Positions 1 through 6,871 are shown, numbered from the stretch's first letter. The stretch is DNA of 15,354 nt from Chrysochromulina tobinii (GCA_001275005.1 JWZX01002569.1:1-15354); one strand, 5' to 3'. Numbers and translations are program-made. The notes: generated by a model from the sequence alone, not told the origin.

Positions 1-2
1 GG

Positions 3-2303
3 CAAGGCGCCTCCTTCGATCCAATCGCCCACAAGGCGGCGGACGTCTCAGAGCTTCGCCGCCGACCCTTACCGGTCTTCAACGTGGCGCCCCAGACTGA
101 GGCGCCCCAACCACGGCCCGAGCCGGCCGGACCGCCCCCGGTTGTGACTCGGATCGACCAGGTGCTCGCCAAGGCAACCTTGCAGAAGGTGGCCAGGTGG
201 ACGCGCCAGCTACGCCGTTGCCTCAAAATGGCCGCGGCCGGCAACGCCTCGATGGCACGGCGGCTTCGCCCGCCGGACCTCTGGCTCTCGATCGACGAGA
301 GCATGCTGCCCGAGGCGGCGCCGTGGGACTGGGATCTCCGCCCTCTGGCGGAGGGCCTGCCTGCCCACCCGCTTATTCGCTCATCGCGTGACGGCTTCCC
401 GCCCCCGGGAGACGTCATACGTGCGGCAGTCGAACAGGCGGCCGTCGGCTTCGCCGACAAGGAGATCGTCGACGAGCTCCTCGACGGAATCGAGGACGAC
501 GCGTCGTGCACTCGAGGCACGCTGCTTTGCGCACCGCATGGCGGAGCGCTGCGCTTCTTCAGCGAGGCGCAGAAGAAGCTCGACAAGAATGAGGAGCGCG
601 GCTGGGCCACCGGCGGCTGGGAGCTACCCTGCTGGCCTATCCGCGCCTCGCCGTACTCCATGGTCGACGAGACTGCAAGGGCTGGCGCCCCGAAGTTTCG
701 AATCACCAACGACATGTCCTGGCCCCACTGGGGCATGATGATGGACTCGGAGGGGTCCTTCATCGAGTCCATTAACGGCTCAATCGACCGCTCGCGGTGG
801 CCCGTCAACAGGCTCCCTCGTGCCAACAAGCTCGCCGAAGCCGCAGCCATCCTCAAGTCGAGCGGTGCACCTTGTGCGCTCTGGGGATTCGACTGCGAAG
901 CGTTCTACCGCAAGATGGGACGCCAACGCGCACAGCTCTGGCGCAACGCAATCGCCACCCTGCACGGTTTCCAGTTGGACGAGCGGTGCTGCTTCGGGTC
1001 GGCCGCTGACGCGACCAAGTGCTGCCGGGTGTCGAACCTGGTGGCCCACGCTATCAGGGTAGCGCTGGCTAGGGTGGACGCGGCGCACCCCACCCGTGAC
1101 CCACGCGTCCTGGCGTGGCTCGATGAGCGGCGCGCGGCGGCGGCAGCGGCCGGCGGCGACGAGGCAGAGACGCGCGAGTGCTATCTCTCCCTCCACTCCA
1201 TCGGCATCTACGTCGATGACGGATCGGGCGCTTCGATCGACGACGATATATTTGTTGATCAGGGCGCCGACGCTGACATGCCGCTCATTCGGAACGGATC
1301 TCAGGTTACACGCGCCGCCCTTCACTTCGAGGCGGCGCTAGAGGCGATCCAGTGGCTCGGACACGAGTCGTCGCCCACGAAGGAGCAACCGCCGTGGCCC
1401 ACGGCCGGTCGGCCGCGAGGCGGCATCTCCCTCGATAGCCTCGGGGTCGAGTTTGACCTCGAGCTCAACAGGATGAGGCTCCTGCCGGCCAAGTGCGATA
1501 GCTACGCGACCAGTGTGCGCGAGATCCTACAGGAAACCACGTGCATCAAGGACGACCTCATCCGCATCCTCAGCAAGCTGCAGTTTGCGGCGGGGTGCCT
1601 CCCGAAAGGGCGCCAGTGGCTTAGCCCCGTTTGGCGAGCGGCCAAGGCGACCTTCCGGACGGGCGACGGCGAGCGCGTGCTGCTGCCGCGCCGCGCTCGC
1701 GACGGGCTCCACCAGTGGGCCTTCACGCTCGAGAGCGGGATGCACGTAGGAGTGCCCCTCGCGCACACCGAGTTCCCGCCGATGGGCAAGCCCGGGGTTG
1801 GTGCGGTCTATGCCGACGCCTCCGGCCTCCAAGGCTGGGCGGCGTGGACGGCGCACCAAGGCGAGATCTTCCTTACTCACGGCGAGTGGACAGAGGAGGA
1901 GCTCGCCGACAGCACCTTCTCGATCGCCGAGAAGGAGCTCCTCGCATCGACGCTCGGGCTGATCACCCTGGCGCCGATAACCGACCTGCGATACGTGTAC
2001 TCCTTCACGGATAACACGAACGCGATGAGCGCGATGCGTCGCCTCAAGCCTCGCTCGATCCGAGCCGAGCGCATGGTCGCCGCCCGGCTCCAATGGATGG
2101 AGCAGAGGGGCATCCTCGAGGCCGCCGAGCGGATCACGACGGGTGCCAACCTATGGGCGGACCTCGGATCTCGCCTGCAGGCCTCCGAGGTCGTACGACA
2201 GGCGCAGGCCCTCGGGCTACGCGTCAGGGTGGTCGAGGCTCCGCCCGAGTGGCGGGGCGCGACGTGGACCGACGAGCCCCACCCTTCCCCCACGCAAGCC
2301 TAA
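3..2303 (+). CDS. Reverse transcriptase-RNase H of a tyrosine-recombinase retrotransposon (5' partial)
   Basis: The frame is open from the first bases of the window with no ATG near its start (a GTG at 84 is not a credible eukaryotic start), so the N-terminus lies upstream. Residues below are numbered from that GTG. A template-binding motif KFRITND spans 204-210. RT motif A is GFDCEAFY with Asp270 (codon 891), motif B is FGSAADA near 304-310, and motif C is YVDD at 376-379 (codons from 1209). An Ala-rich insertion of about 35 residues sits just before motif C. Thumb-like sequence with SLGVEFDL (449-459) follows. RNase H then shows all four acidic positions: YADAS Asp578, EKELLAS Glu618, FTDNTNA Asp643 and WADLGSR Asp693. 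The product would copy element RNA into DNA and degrade the template strand. The C-terminus is Pro-rich and no methyltransferase follows. Reading is intact, and the ORF end overlaps the open recombinase frame. Confidence 0.93.
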   Translation, partial: QGASFDPIAHKAADVSELRRRPLPVFNVAPQTEAPQPRPEPAGPPPVVTRIDQVLAKATLQKVARWTRQLRRCLKMAAAGNASMARRLRPPDLWLSIDESMLPEAAPWDWDLRPLAEGLPAHPLIRSSRDGFPPPGDVIRAAVEQAAVGFADKEIVDELLDGIEDDASCTRGTLLCAPHGGALRFFSEAQKKLDKNEERGWATGGWELPCWPIRASPYSMVDETARAGAPKFRITNDMSWPHWGMMMDSEGSFIESINGSIDRSRWPVNRLPRANKLAEAAAILKSSGAPCALWGFDCEAFYRKMGRQRAQLWRNAIATLHGFQLDERCCFGSAADATKCCRVSNLVAHAIRVALARVDAAHPTRDPRVLAWLDERRAAAAAAGGDEAETRECYLSLHSIGIYVDDGSGASIDDDIFVDQGADADMPLIRNGSQVTRAALHFEAALEAIQWLGHESSPTKEQPPWPTAGRPRGGISLDSLGVEFDLELNRMRLLPAKCDSYATSVREILQETTCIKDDLIRILSKLQFAAGCLPKGRQWLSPVWRAAKATFRTGDGERVLLPRRARDGLHQWAFTLESGMHVGVPLAHTEFPPMGKPGVGAVYADASGLQGWAAWTAHQGEIFLTHGEWTEEELADSTFSIAEKELLASTLGLITLAPITDLRYVYSFTDNTNAMSAMRRLKPRSIRAERMVAARLQWMEQRGILEAAERITTGANLWADLGSRLQASEVVRQAQALGLRVRVVEAPPEWRGATWTDEPHPSPTQA

Positions 2304-2421
2304 GCGCTTGTGTGCCTCCACCTGCTCATTCTGCGCAGGCGCCGTCGCTGAAGGCGTACTACGAGCGAGCATCGACGCCCTCGACTGGGCGGCGCTACGC
2401 GCTAATTACGTTAACGCGGCG

Positions 2422-3576
2422 ATGGCTGACAAGAATGGCGGCGCGATGACGCCCGCCGTACGGCACTACCTTCGCTTCTGCGTATACGGCAGGCACGTAT
2501 CGCCGATGCGAGAGACGGACGTGTCGGACCCGCTCGCCATGAAAGTGGCGGACGAAGCGTTCCTGATGGATTTCGCGCTGTGGCTAGTGCTGTCGAAGCC
2601 CTCGGGCCGCTCGATCAGCGTCAACACCGCGGCCAAGTACGTCAGTACCGTCAAGGCGTGGCACCTGAGGAGGTTCCATCGCCGTATCGGAGCAGATCTT
2701 GAGCTCGCTAGCCTCAAGGATATGCTGAAGGGGCTGCGCCGAGAACTCGGTGTCCCCCCCAAGAGAGTCAGGTATGGCGTGCGCACGCAGGACCTAGCCA
2801 AAGCGATGTCCACCGCGTACGCGCCGTTGGCGCACGGCGTCGGCGACGACACCAAGCGCCTCAACCGGCTCAACAAGAAGGCGGCGCTCTCGACCGCCTT
2901 CTGCGGGCTGCTACGGGCGGCCGAGATGGCGCTCCAACCCGGTGAGACCTGGCACCCTGAGCTCAACCTGAGCCGGGCGGACGTCAAGTTCCACTACGAC
3001 GAGCACGGCGCGATATACGCAGTGCTTATGATGAGGCCGTGCAAGAACGGGAAGTACATGCGCGGCAAGACGGTGCCCATCGTCCTCGCGGGCGGCGGCA
3101 CCCTCATCGACCCGGTGAGCGCCCTTTGGGAGCTCTACGCCGGGGACCCAGTGCCCGAGGCGGTCGAACACGTGACGCCCCTGTTCCGTCTTCGCGGCCG
3201 CGGGACGACAGGCTCGCTGACCGTCGACCAGGTGCGCATCGAGATCAAGACCTTGATGAGCTCCCTTGGCCTCGACCCGGCACGCTTCGGAGCGCACAGC
3301 CTGCGCATCGGCGGCGCGACGGCGGCGGCGGCGGCCGGCGTGCCGCCCTCGGTCATCCGCGTCATGGGCCGGTGGAACTCGGACATCTTCGAGATCTACA
3401 CGCGCCTCACGCAGCAGGCGGCGGCCCGCATGACGGGTGTCATCGGCTCGACCGCTTTCGACGACCTGGAACGCGGCGCGTTCCACACGGAGGAGCTCGA
3501 GCCTCTCCCTTCAGAGATGGACGTGGCGCCAGAGTTCGACGGCAACGACGAGCTCGACGACGACACGTTCTTCTAA
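2422..3576 (+). CDS. Tyrosine recombinase of the retrotransposon
   Basis: This ORF would integrate the element's circular DNA by strand exchange rather than DDE chemistry. The full tyrosine-recombinase set is visible: the first Arg in GLLRAAE (codon 2914), HSLRIGG with His (3295) and Arg (3304), Trp in GRWNSD (3373) and the nucleophilic Tyr in FEIYTR (3397). An N-terminal helical, core-binding region precedes the catalytic domain, and the C-terminus is acidic (NDELDDDTFF). The frame is open without stop from at least 2143, +1 relative to the RT ORF, overlapping it for over 160 bases. The first ATG in frame is 2422, 118 bases after the RT stop. Sequence upstream of that ATG still looks protein-like, so translation may begin earlier by frameshifting or reinitiation. 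A second frame around 2350-2410 also reads a stretch (PSTGRRYA) reminiscent of recombinase N-termini, so a small frameshift there is possible. Confidence 0.9.
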   Translation: MADKNGGAMTPAVRHYLRFCVYGRHVSPMRETDVSDPLAMKVADEAFLMDFALWLVLSKPSGRSISVNTAAKYVSTVKAWHLRRFHRRIGADLELASLKDMLKGLRRELGVPPKRVRYGVRTQDLAKAMSTAYAPLAHGVGDDTKRLNRLNKKAALSTAFCGLLRAAEMALQPGETWHPELNLSRADVKFHYDEHGAIYAVLMMRPCKNGKYMRGKTVPIVLAGGGTLIDPVSALWELYAGDPVPEAVEHVTPLFRLRGRGTTGSLTVDQVRIEIKTLMSSLGLDPARFGAHSLRIGGATAAAAAGVPPSVIRVMGRWNSDIFEIYTRLTQQAAARMTGVIGSTAFDDLERGAFHTEELEPLPSEMDVAPEFDGNDELDDDTFF

Positions 3577-3600
3577 GGGCACCCGCGCAAGCGGGTGCTT
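3577..3600 (+). other. Perfect hairpin with GCAA tetraloop directly after the recombinase stop
   Basis: GCACCCGC (3579-3586) and GCGGGTGC (3591-3598) are exact reverse complements around a four-base GCAA loop, which fits the stable GNRA class. Two further G-U pairs can extend it to 3577/3600. It starts on the first base after the TAA at 3574-3576. It may stabilise or end the element's transcript, or be part of its 3' terminal repeat structure; the role is inference. Confidence 0.7.
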
Positions 3601-3657
3601 GCTATAGATCGCTAAGCTTACAGCGGAGCGATATGAGACGGCCAGCAGTCGTCTCTA

Positions 3658-3687
3658 CCAACCATCCAACCAACCAACCAACCAACC
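3658..3687. repeat. CCAA tetranucleotide microsatellite
   Basis: About seven CCAA units occur in the 3' untranslated part of the retrotransposon, with one interruption (CCAT) early in the run. Confidence 0.85.
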
Positions 3688-3924
3688 CGTACCGGCAGCA
3701 GCGCTGTGGCCCTTATGCCGGCGCTCGACGCGCCGGGCGCTTCGCCGCAGTGGTGTGTGGGCCTCCAGGGGCTTGCCGGTCACTGAGGGCGGTGAGGGAC
3801 GGGGGACGCGGCGCGGCCGTGGGGGATTCCCCGGTCCGTCGTGAGGTCACTTTGGCCTAATCCAACTCGTGTTACGAATACTCAAGTTGGACGAGGCGGG
3901 GCGCCCGCCAGGGCGCGACTCGTG

Positions 3925-3953
3925 ATCCCCATCTTTTAGAAAAAAGAGGGGAT
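3925..3953. other. 12-bp hairpin with one bulged A and a 4-base loop
   Basis: ATCCCC (3925-3930), a bulged A at 3931 and TCTTTT (3932-3937) pair with AAAAGAGGGGAT (3942-3953) around the loop AGAA. It is the strongest inverted repeat between the retrotransposon and the next gene and could mark the right end of the element or be an RNA 3' structure. Function is inferred. Confidence 0.6.
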
Positions 3954-4001
3954 GTCAAAATTGTCATAGCTAATCCATGTAAAATCTCCGTAGTCAACCT
4001 A

Positions 4002-4020
4002 CCGCGGTGGTCCTGCCGCA
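4002..4020. repeat. 19-bp direct repeat, copy 1 (upstream of the WWE gene)
   Basis: CCGCGGTGGTCCTGCCGCA is identical to 4935-4953. Both copies are followed within 13 bases by GTGAACG, so similarity extends a little past the perfect core. This copy lies 74 bases before the ATG of the WWE membrane protein. Confidence 0.9.
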
Positions 4021-4094
4021 AAGGTGTGAACGGGGCACGAACGGAATTTGGGTCCATTTGGCAGATTGGCACGGGTACCAGTAGACCGTCCACA

Positions 4095-4880
4095 ATGGCC
4101 GGCGAGCCGCTCGACGCGGTCAAAGACGCGGCGCGTCGCACGTATACCATCGTCAAGGCCAACATCCAGCTGCTCGACGACGCCGGCCTCTTCAGATTTG
4201 CGCATCTGAGTACCTTCACAACCGAGCTCGGAAAACCTATTACCACAGATCTCTTCAATGTGGCGGCCATGCAGGAGCGTGTGCTCGCGCAGCTGACCGA
4301 CCTGACAGAGGGCTTCATCTTCATGAACGCGCTTGCGTTCTGGTTCGAGGTACTCGGAAGCCTCTGCAATTGGGTGCTCGGCACTTCGGAGTGGCTGGTA
4401 CTCTTCCATATCCTATATGCGTTCGCTGTGGGCTACGTGCTCTACTGGCTGGTGGTGCACGCGGAAGGCAAAGATTACAAGCTCGTCGCCATCGGCTTGT
4501 ACGTGCTGTACTCAATAATGAATGCCATATCTGCCGTCCGTCAGGCCTGGCTCGTCGTTCCCGCGATCTTCCTGTCCCTGAAGACGATCGCCAGCCTCAG
4601 CTGTGCATACTACGCCTTCAGTATTCGTGAACATTCGGCGTATGCACTGTGGCGCCCGCGGCACGTCTGGCAGTGGGACGACGATCCTCAGCAAACCGGT
4701 AAATGGGTCCAGTACGCGGACGAGCGCCACGCGGCGCTCGACTCAGCGCTCGCCGCGGGCACGAGGTCGATCACCCTCGGCAAATACACGATCGACCTTG
4801 CGGAGATGACGCAGACCAAGACGGCCACCGGCTTTAAGCGAGCGATCCGCAGGCAGCAAGTGGATGATCCGGCCGCCTGA
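4095..4880 (+). CDS. Four-helix membrane protein with C-terminal WWE domain
   Basis: Predicted 261 residues from the ATG at 4095, which sits in a good eukaryotic context (CCACAATGG). The frame stays open slightly upstream without another ATG. Residues 1-72 are a soluble, mostly helical segment. Four hydrophobic segments follow at about 74-95, 99-121, 128-148 and 152-175. After a short linker, 189-254 match the WWE fold: VWQWDDD, then KWVQYAD, a helix (HAALDSALAAG), ITLGKYTIDLAEMTQ, and the closing TGFKRAIRR. WWE domains bind iso-ADP-ribose in poly(ADP-ribose) or mediate contacts in ubiquitin ligases (RNF146, Deltex) and PARPs. None of the usual partner domains (RING, PARP catalytic, DDHD) is present. 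The inferred role is a membrane anchor or sensor with the WWE domain facing the cytosol. The gene is intronless, differs in base use from the retrotransposon, and is bracketed by 19-bp repeats. The WWE call is confident; the cellular role is unknown. Confidence 0.85.
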   Translation: MAGEPLDAVKDAARRTYTIVKANIQLLDDAGLFRFAHLSTFTTELGKPITTDLFNVAAMQERVLAQLTDLTEGFIFMNALAFWFEVLGSLCNWVLGTSEWLVLFHILYAFAVGYVLYWLVVHAEGKDYKLVAIGLYVLYSIMNAISAVRQAWLVVPAIFLSLKTIASLSCAYYAFSIREHSAYALWRPRHVWQWDDDPQQTGKWVQYADERHAALDSALAAGTRSITLGKYTIDLAEMTQTKTATGFKRAIRRQQVDDPAA

Positions 4881-4910
4881 GAGTACATCGTGCTGCCGTG
4901 CACTACTGTA

Positions 4911-4934
4911 AGGGCGCTCGTGGTTGAGCGCCTT
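4911..4934. other. 9-bp hairpin abutting the second 19-bp repeat
   Basis: AGGGCGCTC (4911-4919) pairs with GAGCGCCTT (4926-4934), one G-U pair included, around a six-base loop. It lies 31 bases after the WWE stop codon and touches the 19-bp repeat. It could be an mRNA 3'-end structure; function inferred. Confidence 0.6.
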
Positions 4935-4953
4935 CCGCGGTGGTCCTGCCGCA
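4935..4953. repeat. 19-bp direct repeat, copy 2 (downstream of the WWE gene)
   Basis: Identical to 4002-4020. The two copies enclose 914 bases holding the whole WWE gene. That is much longer than a usual target-site duplication. Confidence 0.9.
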
Positions 4954-5387
4954 TGCGACGTGAACGTCATCATCGACTCGTCGCGTAGTGTAACGAGGCC
5001 CGAAAACCCACCGCGGCGCGGGTGGACCGCGGTCCGTCTCATTGTCATGATTATCGTTTTCAAAATGAAAGTGTGTCTCGTTCTCTTCATGGTTTCTCTT
5101 GCCCCGCTGAGGTGAGGCGCAGTCAGCGGCTCGCTTCGCACTGCGCGCAACTGCGCGTGGCCTCCAACATCACCCGTAGCACCGCATGGCTCCTATCAGA
5201 GTAGCCTTCTACTATATGCATGTGCAGTCTGAGCCTGCACGCCCCGCCGAAGAGCAGTTCCAGTCCTGCTGGCTCCGAACAGCACGCCGAATGCTCGCTT
5301 ATGTCACTACAGTGTCACGCTCCGCCCTTTGCCTGAACGGCGCGACAGAAAATGGCCGACAGAGCCGCCGAGGTGGCGATACAGTAG

Positions 5388-5855
5388 CTATAGTGCTTCA
5401 GTGGGAGCGAGCGCGCAAAGACAAGCATGCCACTGAGGTCGCCTACGCTCGCCGGTGGCGGTGCCATAGCAGGAGTGAATTTGCTTCCAAGCCAAAGAAC
5501 GCCACCGGCAGTGAATGGCACAGTGGCAGCACCAGCAATTGCAGAGTTCTGTTGCTGCTTTGCCGGAATGGGCCACACCAATTTGGCCATGGAGAAACAA
5601 ACCTCGAAGGCTACCAAACCACATGGCACCCGTAAACGCGCCGCCGAGTCCCAGAGCGGGCCACAGGGCTCGGCGCCCCGCGAAGCTTGCAATCATGCTG
5701 CCGCCGATCAGAGCCTTAGTCCCTAACCCAGCATTTGCCGCTGATGCGGCGGCCACCTTGGCTGTTGCGGCGGCGGCCTTGGCAGCTGCTGTCAAGCTAT
5801 GTGCATTGCCCATCGCATTGCCAGCGCTTGCAGCGCCGCCTGGTTGCACCGTCAT
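5388..5855 (-). CDS. Hypothetical Ala/Gly-rich ORF, possibly membrane (low confidence)
   Basis: An ATG-started ORF of 155 codons. The first 55 residues are Ala-rich (KAAAATAKVAAASAANAG). A hydrophobic stretch follows (ALIGGSMIASFAG, then ALWPALGLGGAFTGAMWFG), which could be one or two membrane helices. After about residue 90 the composition turns Cys/Trp/Arg-rich and no longer looks like a natural protein. A second minus-strand frame over 5315-5600 reads plausible hydrophobic sequence instead (GAATVPFTAGGVLWLGSKF). The true gene may therefore switch frame near 5590 through an intron or an indel, but I found no convincing GT-AG pair that joins the frames. Not recognised; it may not be a gene. 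Confidence 0.3.
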   Translation of the reverse strand: MTVQPGGAASAGNAMGNAHSLTAAAKAAAATAKVAAASAANAGLGTKALIGGSMIASFAGRRALWPALGLGGAFTGAMWFGSLRGLFLHGQIGVAHSGKAATELCNCWCCHCAIHCRWRSLAWKQIHSCYGTATGERRRPQWHACLCALAPTEAL

Positions 5856-5952
5856 TCGTCACTCGTTTCCTGGATTTTCCTCGATTCACACAAGGATCTC
5901 AGGCGGAGGTGTGAAACGCTCCATGATCACGATACAAATAATAGGCTAGGAC

Positions 5953-6705
5953 CTAGTCAGAATCGCTATCATCGCAGACCACCCTGTGACGCCGGCCACC
6001 GCGCTCAGGCAGCATGGCCAACCGCCCCTTGGCCTTGTGCGAGAGATCCGCGGCAGATGCACTTGGACCTTCCCTTGGGCCTGCAACGTCTCGAGAAGGG
6101 TTCGGCAAGTTCATCCACTTGCTGATTGACGCACGAGTCAAGCGTGCCTGGGCCTTGGATCGGAACGCAGCGGCCGCTGCCTCCGCATCAGCTGCACCAC
6201 GTTGCTTGGCTGCGGCAACAGACATCCTGGCCATAACTCGCTCAGATGCTTTGTCAGCTTCACTGCGCTCCAGTACCGCAAGTGCCCCGGTTGGTGGGAG
6301 CGGGAAGCCCAGCTTGCGGCGCAGCCGTGTGCGAGTGGAAACAGGACCGTCGGTGGCGACGGCCAGAGCGCCTAAGGAACCCGATAGGCCAGTGGTTGGC
6401 GGCCCTGCCAGATCTGGTGCGGCGCTGTCATTGGGCAACCCGAGCTGCGTGTCTATTCGGTCGTATGCGGGCATGTGCCCGGGCGAGCTCCTGTTCTTCT
6501 CGGGCTTGTTGATTTCAGCAAACGGGTCACGGCGACGCACGCTCTGCCGAGCCTTCCTGCGCTCACCTGACCGTATGGCGCCTGAAGAGGTCTGCTCGGT
6601 GATTATTCCCTCGCCCGAGGAAGGGTTGTCGATGCCGCCGCCGAAATGCACTCTTGATGAAGGAACTAGGACGGTTAGATCAACACCCTTGCCCTTGAGA
6701 GGCAT
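5953..6705 (-). CDS. Hypothetical basic, largely disordered protein with acidic C-terminus
   Basis: A 250-residue ORF with ATG at 6705; not recognised. It is rich in Ala, Arg, Ser, Pro and Gly, with charged segments (RRKARQSVRRRDPF near 51-64). There is an Ala-rich probable helix at about 156-186 and a short ordered-looking motif, SKWMNLPNPS, near 195-204. It ends in CDDSDSD. There is no signal peptide, membrane segment or known domain. The opposite strand carries a mirror ORF of equal length, but the minus reading has the more protein-like charge pattern and a natural acidic end. Codon third positions are less GC-rich than in the retrotransposon. It diverges from the SGNH hydrolase gene, and its leader contains a CAG repeat and an overlapping upstream ORF. 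It could be a nuclear or nucleic-acid-associated protein; this is a guess from composition only. Confidence 0.5.
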   Translation of the reverse strand: MPLKGKGVDLTVLVPSSRVHFGGGIDNPSSGEGIITEQTSSGAIRSGERRKARQSVRRRDPFAEINKPEKNRSSPGHMPAYDRIDTQLGLPNDSAAPDLAGPPTTGLSGSLGALAVATDGPVSTRTRLRRKLGFPLPPTGALAVLERSEADKASERVMARMSVAAAKQRGAADAEAAAAAFRSKAQARLTRASISKWMNLPNPSRDVAGPREGPSASAADLSHKAKGRLAMLPERGGRRHRVVCDDSDSD

Positions 6706-6751
6706 GGGTGCTGCTGCTGCTGCTGCTGCTGCAGTTCAACACAACAGGCAT
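6680..6751 (-). promoter_or_regulatory. Upstream ORF overlapping the start of the disordered-protein gene
   Basis: An ATG at 6751 opens a 23-codon ORF that reads the CAG repeat as seven serines and ends at TGA 6680-6682, after the main ATG at 6705 and in another frame. Both ATGs sit in the same ten bases (CACCCATGCC on the minus strand). If the transcript starts upstream of 6751, initiation here would suppress the main frame. The transcript start is unknown. Confidence 0.35.
6711..6731. repeat. Seven-unit CTG/CAG trinucleotide repeat
   Basis: Seven exact CTG units on the plus strand (CAG on the minus strand) lie between the two copies of GGCATGGGTG (6701-6710 and 6747-6756), just upstream of the minus-strand gene. 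Confidence 0.9.
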
Positions 6752-6871
6752 GGGTGTTGCCAACTGTAGCAGCTTTTCACGAAGCATTGTTGCCTAATTG
6801 GGCAATACATGCGTGGGGACGCCCCTGGCCCGTGGGGGCTGGTGTTTTGGTATGACGCTCGCATTTGTCCT

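Larger units (their letters stand above)
1..3953 (+). mobile_element. DIRS/Ngaro-like tyrosine-recombinase retrotransposon, 5' end outside window
   Basis: Two successive ORFs encode a reverse transcriptase-RNase H polyprotein and a tyrosine recombinase. Among retroelements this pairing is known from the DIRS order, where a tyrosine recombinase replaces the DDE integrase. No DAM-type methyltransferase follows RNase H: the ORF ends about 46 residues after the last RNase H aspartate. Family knowledge links this to Ngaro-like rather than DIRS1/PAT-like elements. No aspartic protease or DDE integrase motif is visible. The 5' terminus and any gag-like ORF lie left of the window, so the split direct or inverted terminal repeats that would settle the subgroup cannot be tested. 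The right border is uncertain; it is placed after the last strong hairpin (3925-3953), because 3577-3953 is non-coding and rich in inverted repeats. Both ORFs are intact as far as visible. Confidence 0.85.
3577..4094. other. Non-coding stretch: retrotransposon 3' region and leader of the next gene
   Basis: No credible gene is seen in about 520 bases. The stretch holds at least four inverted repeats: 3577-3600; GAGACG/CGTCTC at 3635-3640 and 3650-3655; TCCAACT/AGTTGGA at 3861-3867 and 3885-3891; and 3925-3953. It also holds a CCAA microsatellite and the first copy of a 19-bp repeat at 4002-4020. The junction between element and host DNA probably lies between about 3890 and 4000, where base composition changes from GC-rich to AT-rich. 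Confidence 0.6.
4881..5387. other. Intergenic stretch without a recognised gene
   Basis: About 500 bases with no supportable ORF. It holds a terminator-like hairpin (4911-4934), copy 2 of the 19-bp repeat (4935-4953) and a perfect 12-bp palindrome GGACCGCGGTCC (5024-5035). An AT-richer patch runs about 5040-5100. The first part is probably the 3' untranslated region of the WWE gene. Confidence 0.55.

Noticed and set aside
84-86. GTG as the start of the reverse-transcriptase ORF
   Set aside because: The frame is open to the window edge and the sequence is eukaryotic, so the ORF is treated as 5' partial.
780-1325. Long antisense ORFs inside the RT gene, and similar ones at 1527-2093 and 2911-3486
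   Set aside because: They mirror the catalytic RT, RNase H and recombinase frames. High GC makes long shadow ORFs common, and none shows a domain.
4002-4953. 19-bp repeats as a CRISPR-like array or a simple target-site duplication
   Set aside because: There are only two copies 914 bases apart, with no regular spacers, and 19 bp is far longer than the usual target-site duplication. No transposase lies between them.
6014-6769. 251-residue plus-strand ORF opposite the disordered-protein gene
   Set aside because: Its Ala/Arg/Ser-rich mirror composition, and an end encoded by the CTG repeat, make the minus-strand reading the better choice, though not certain.
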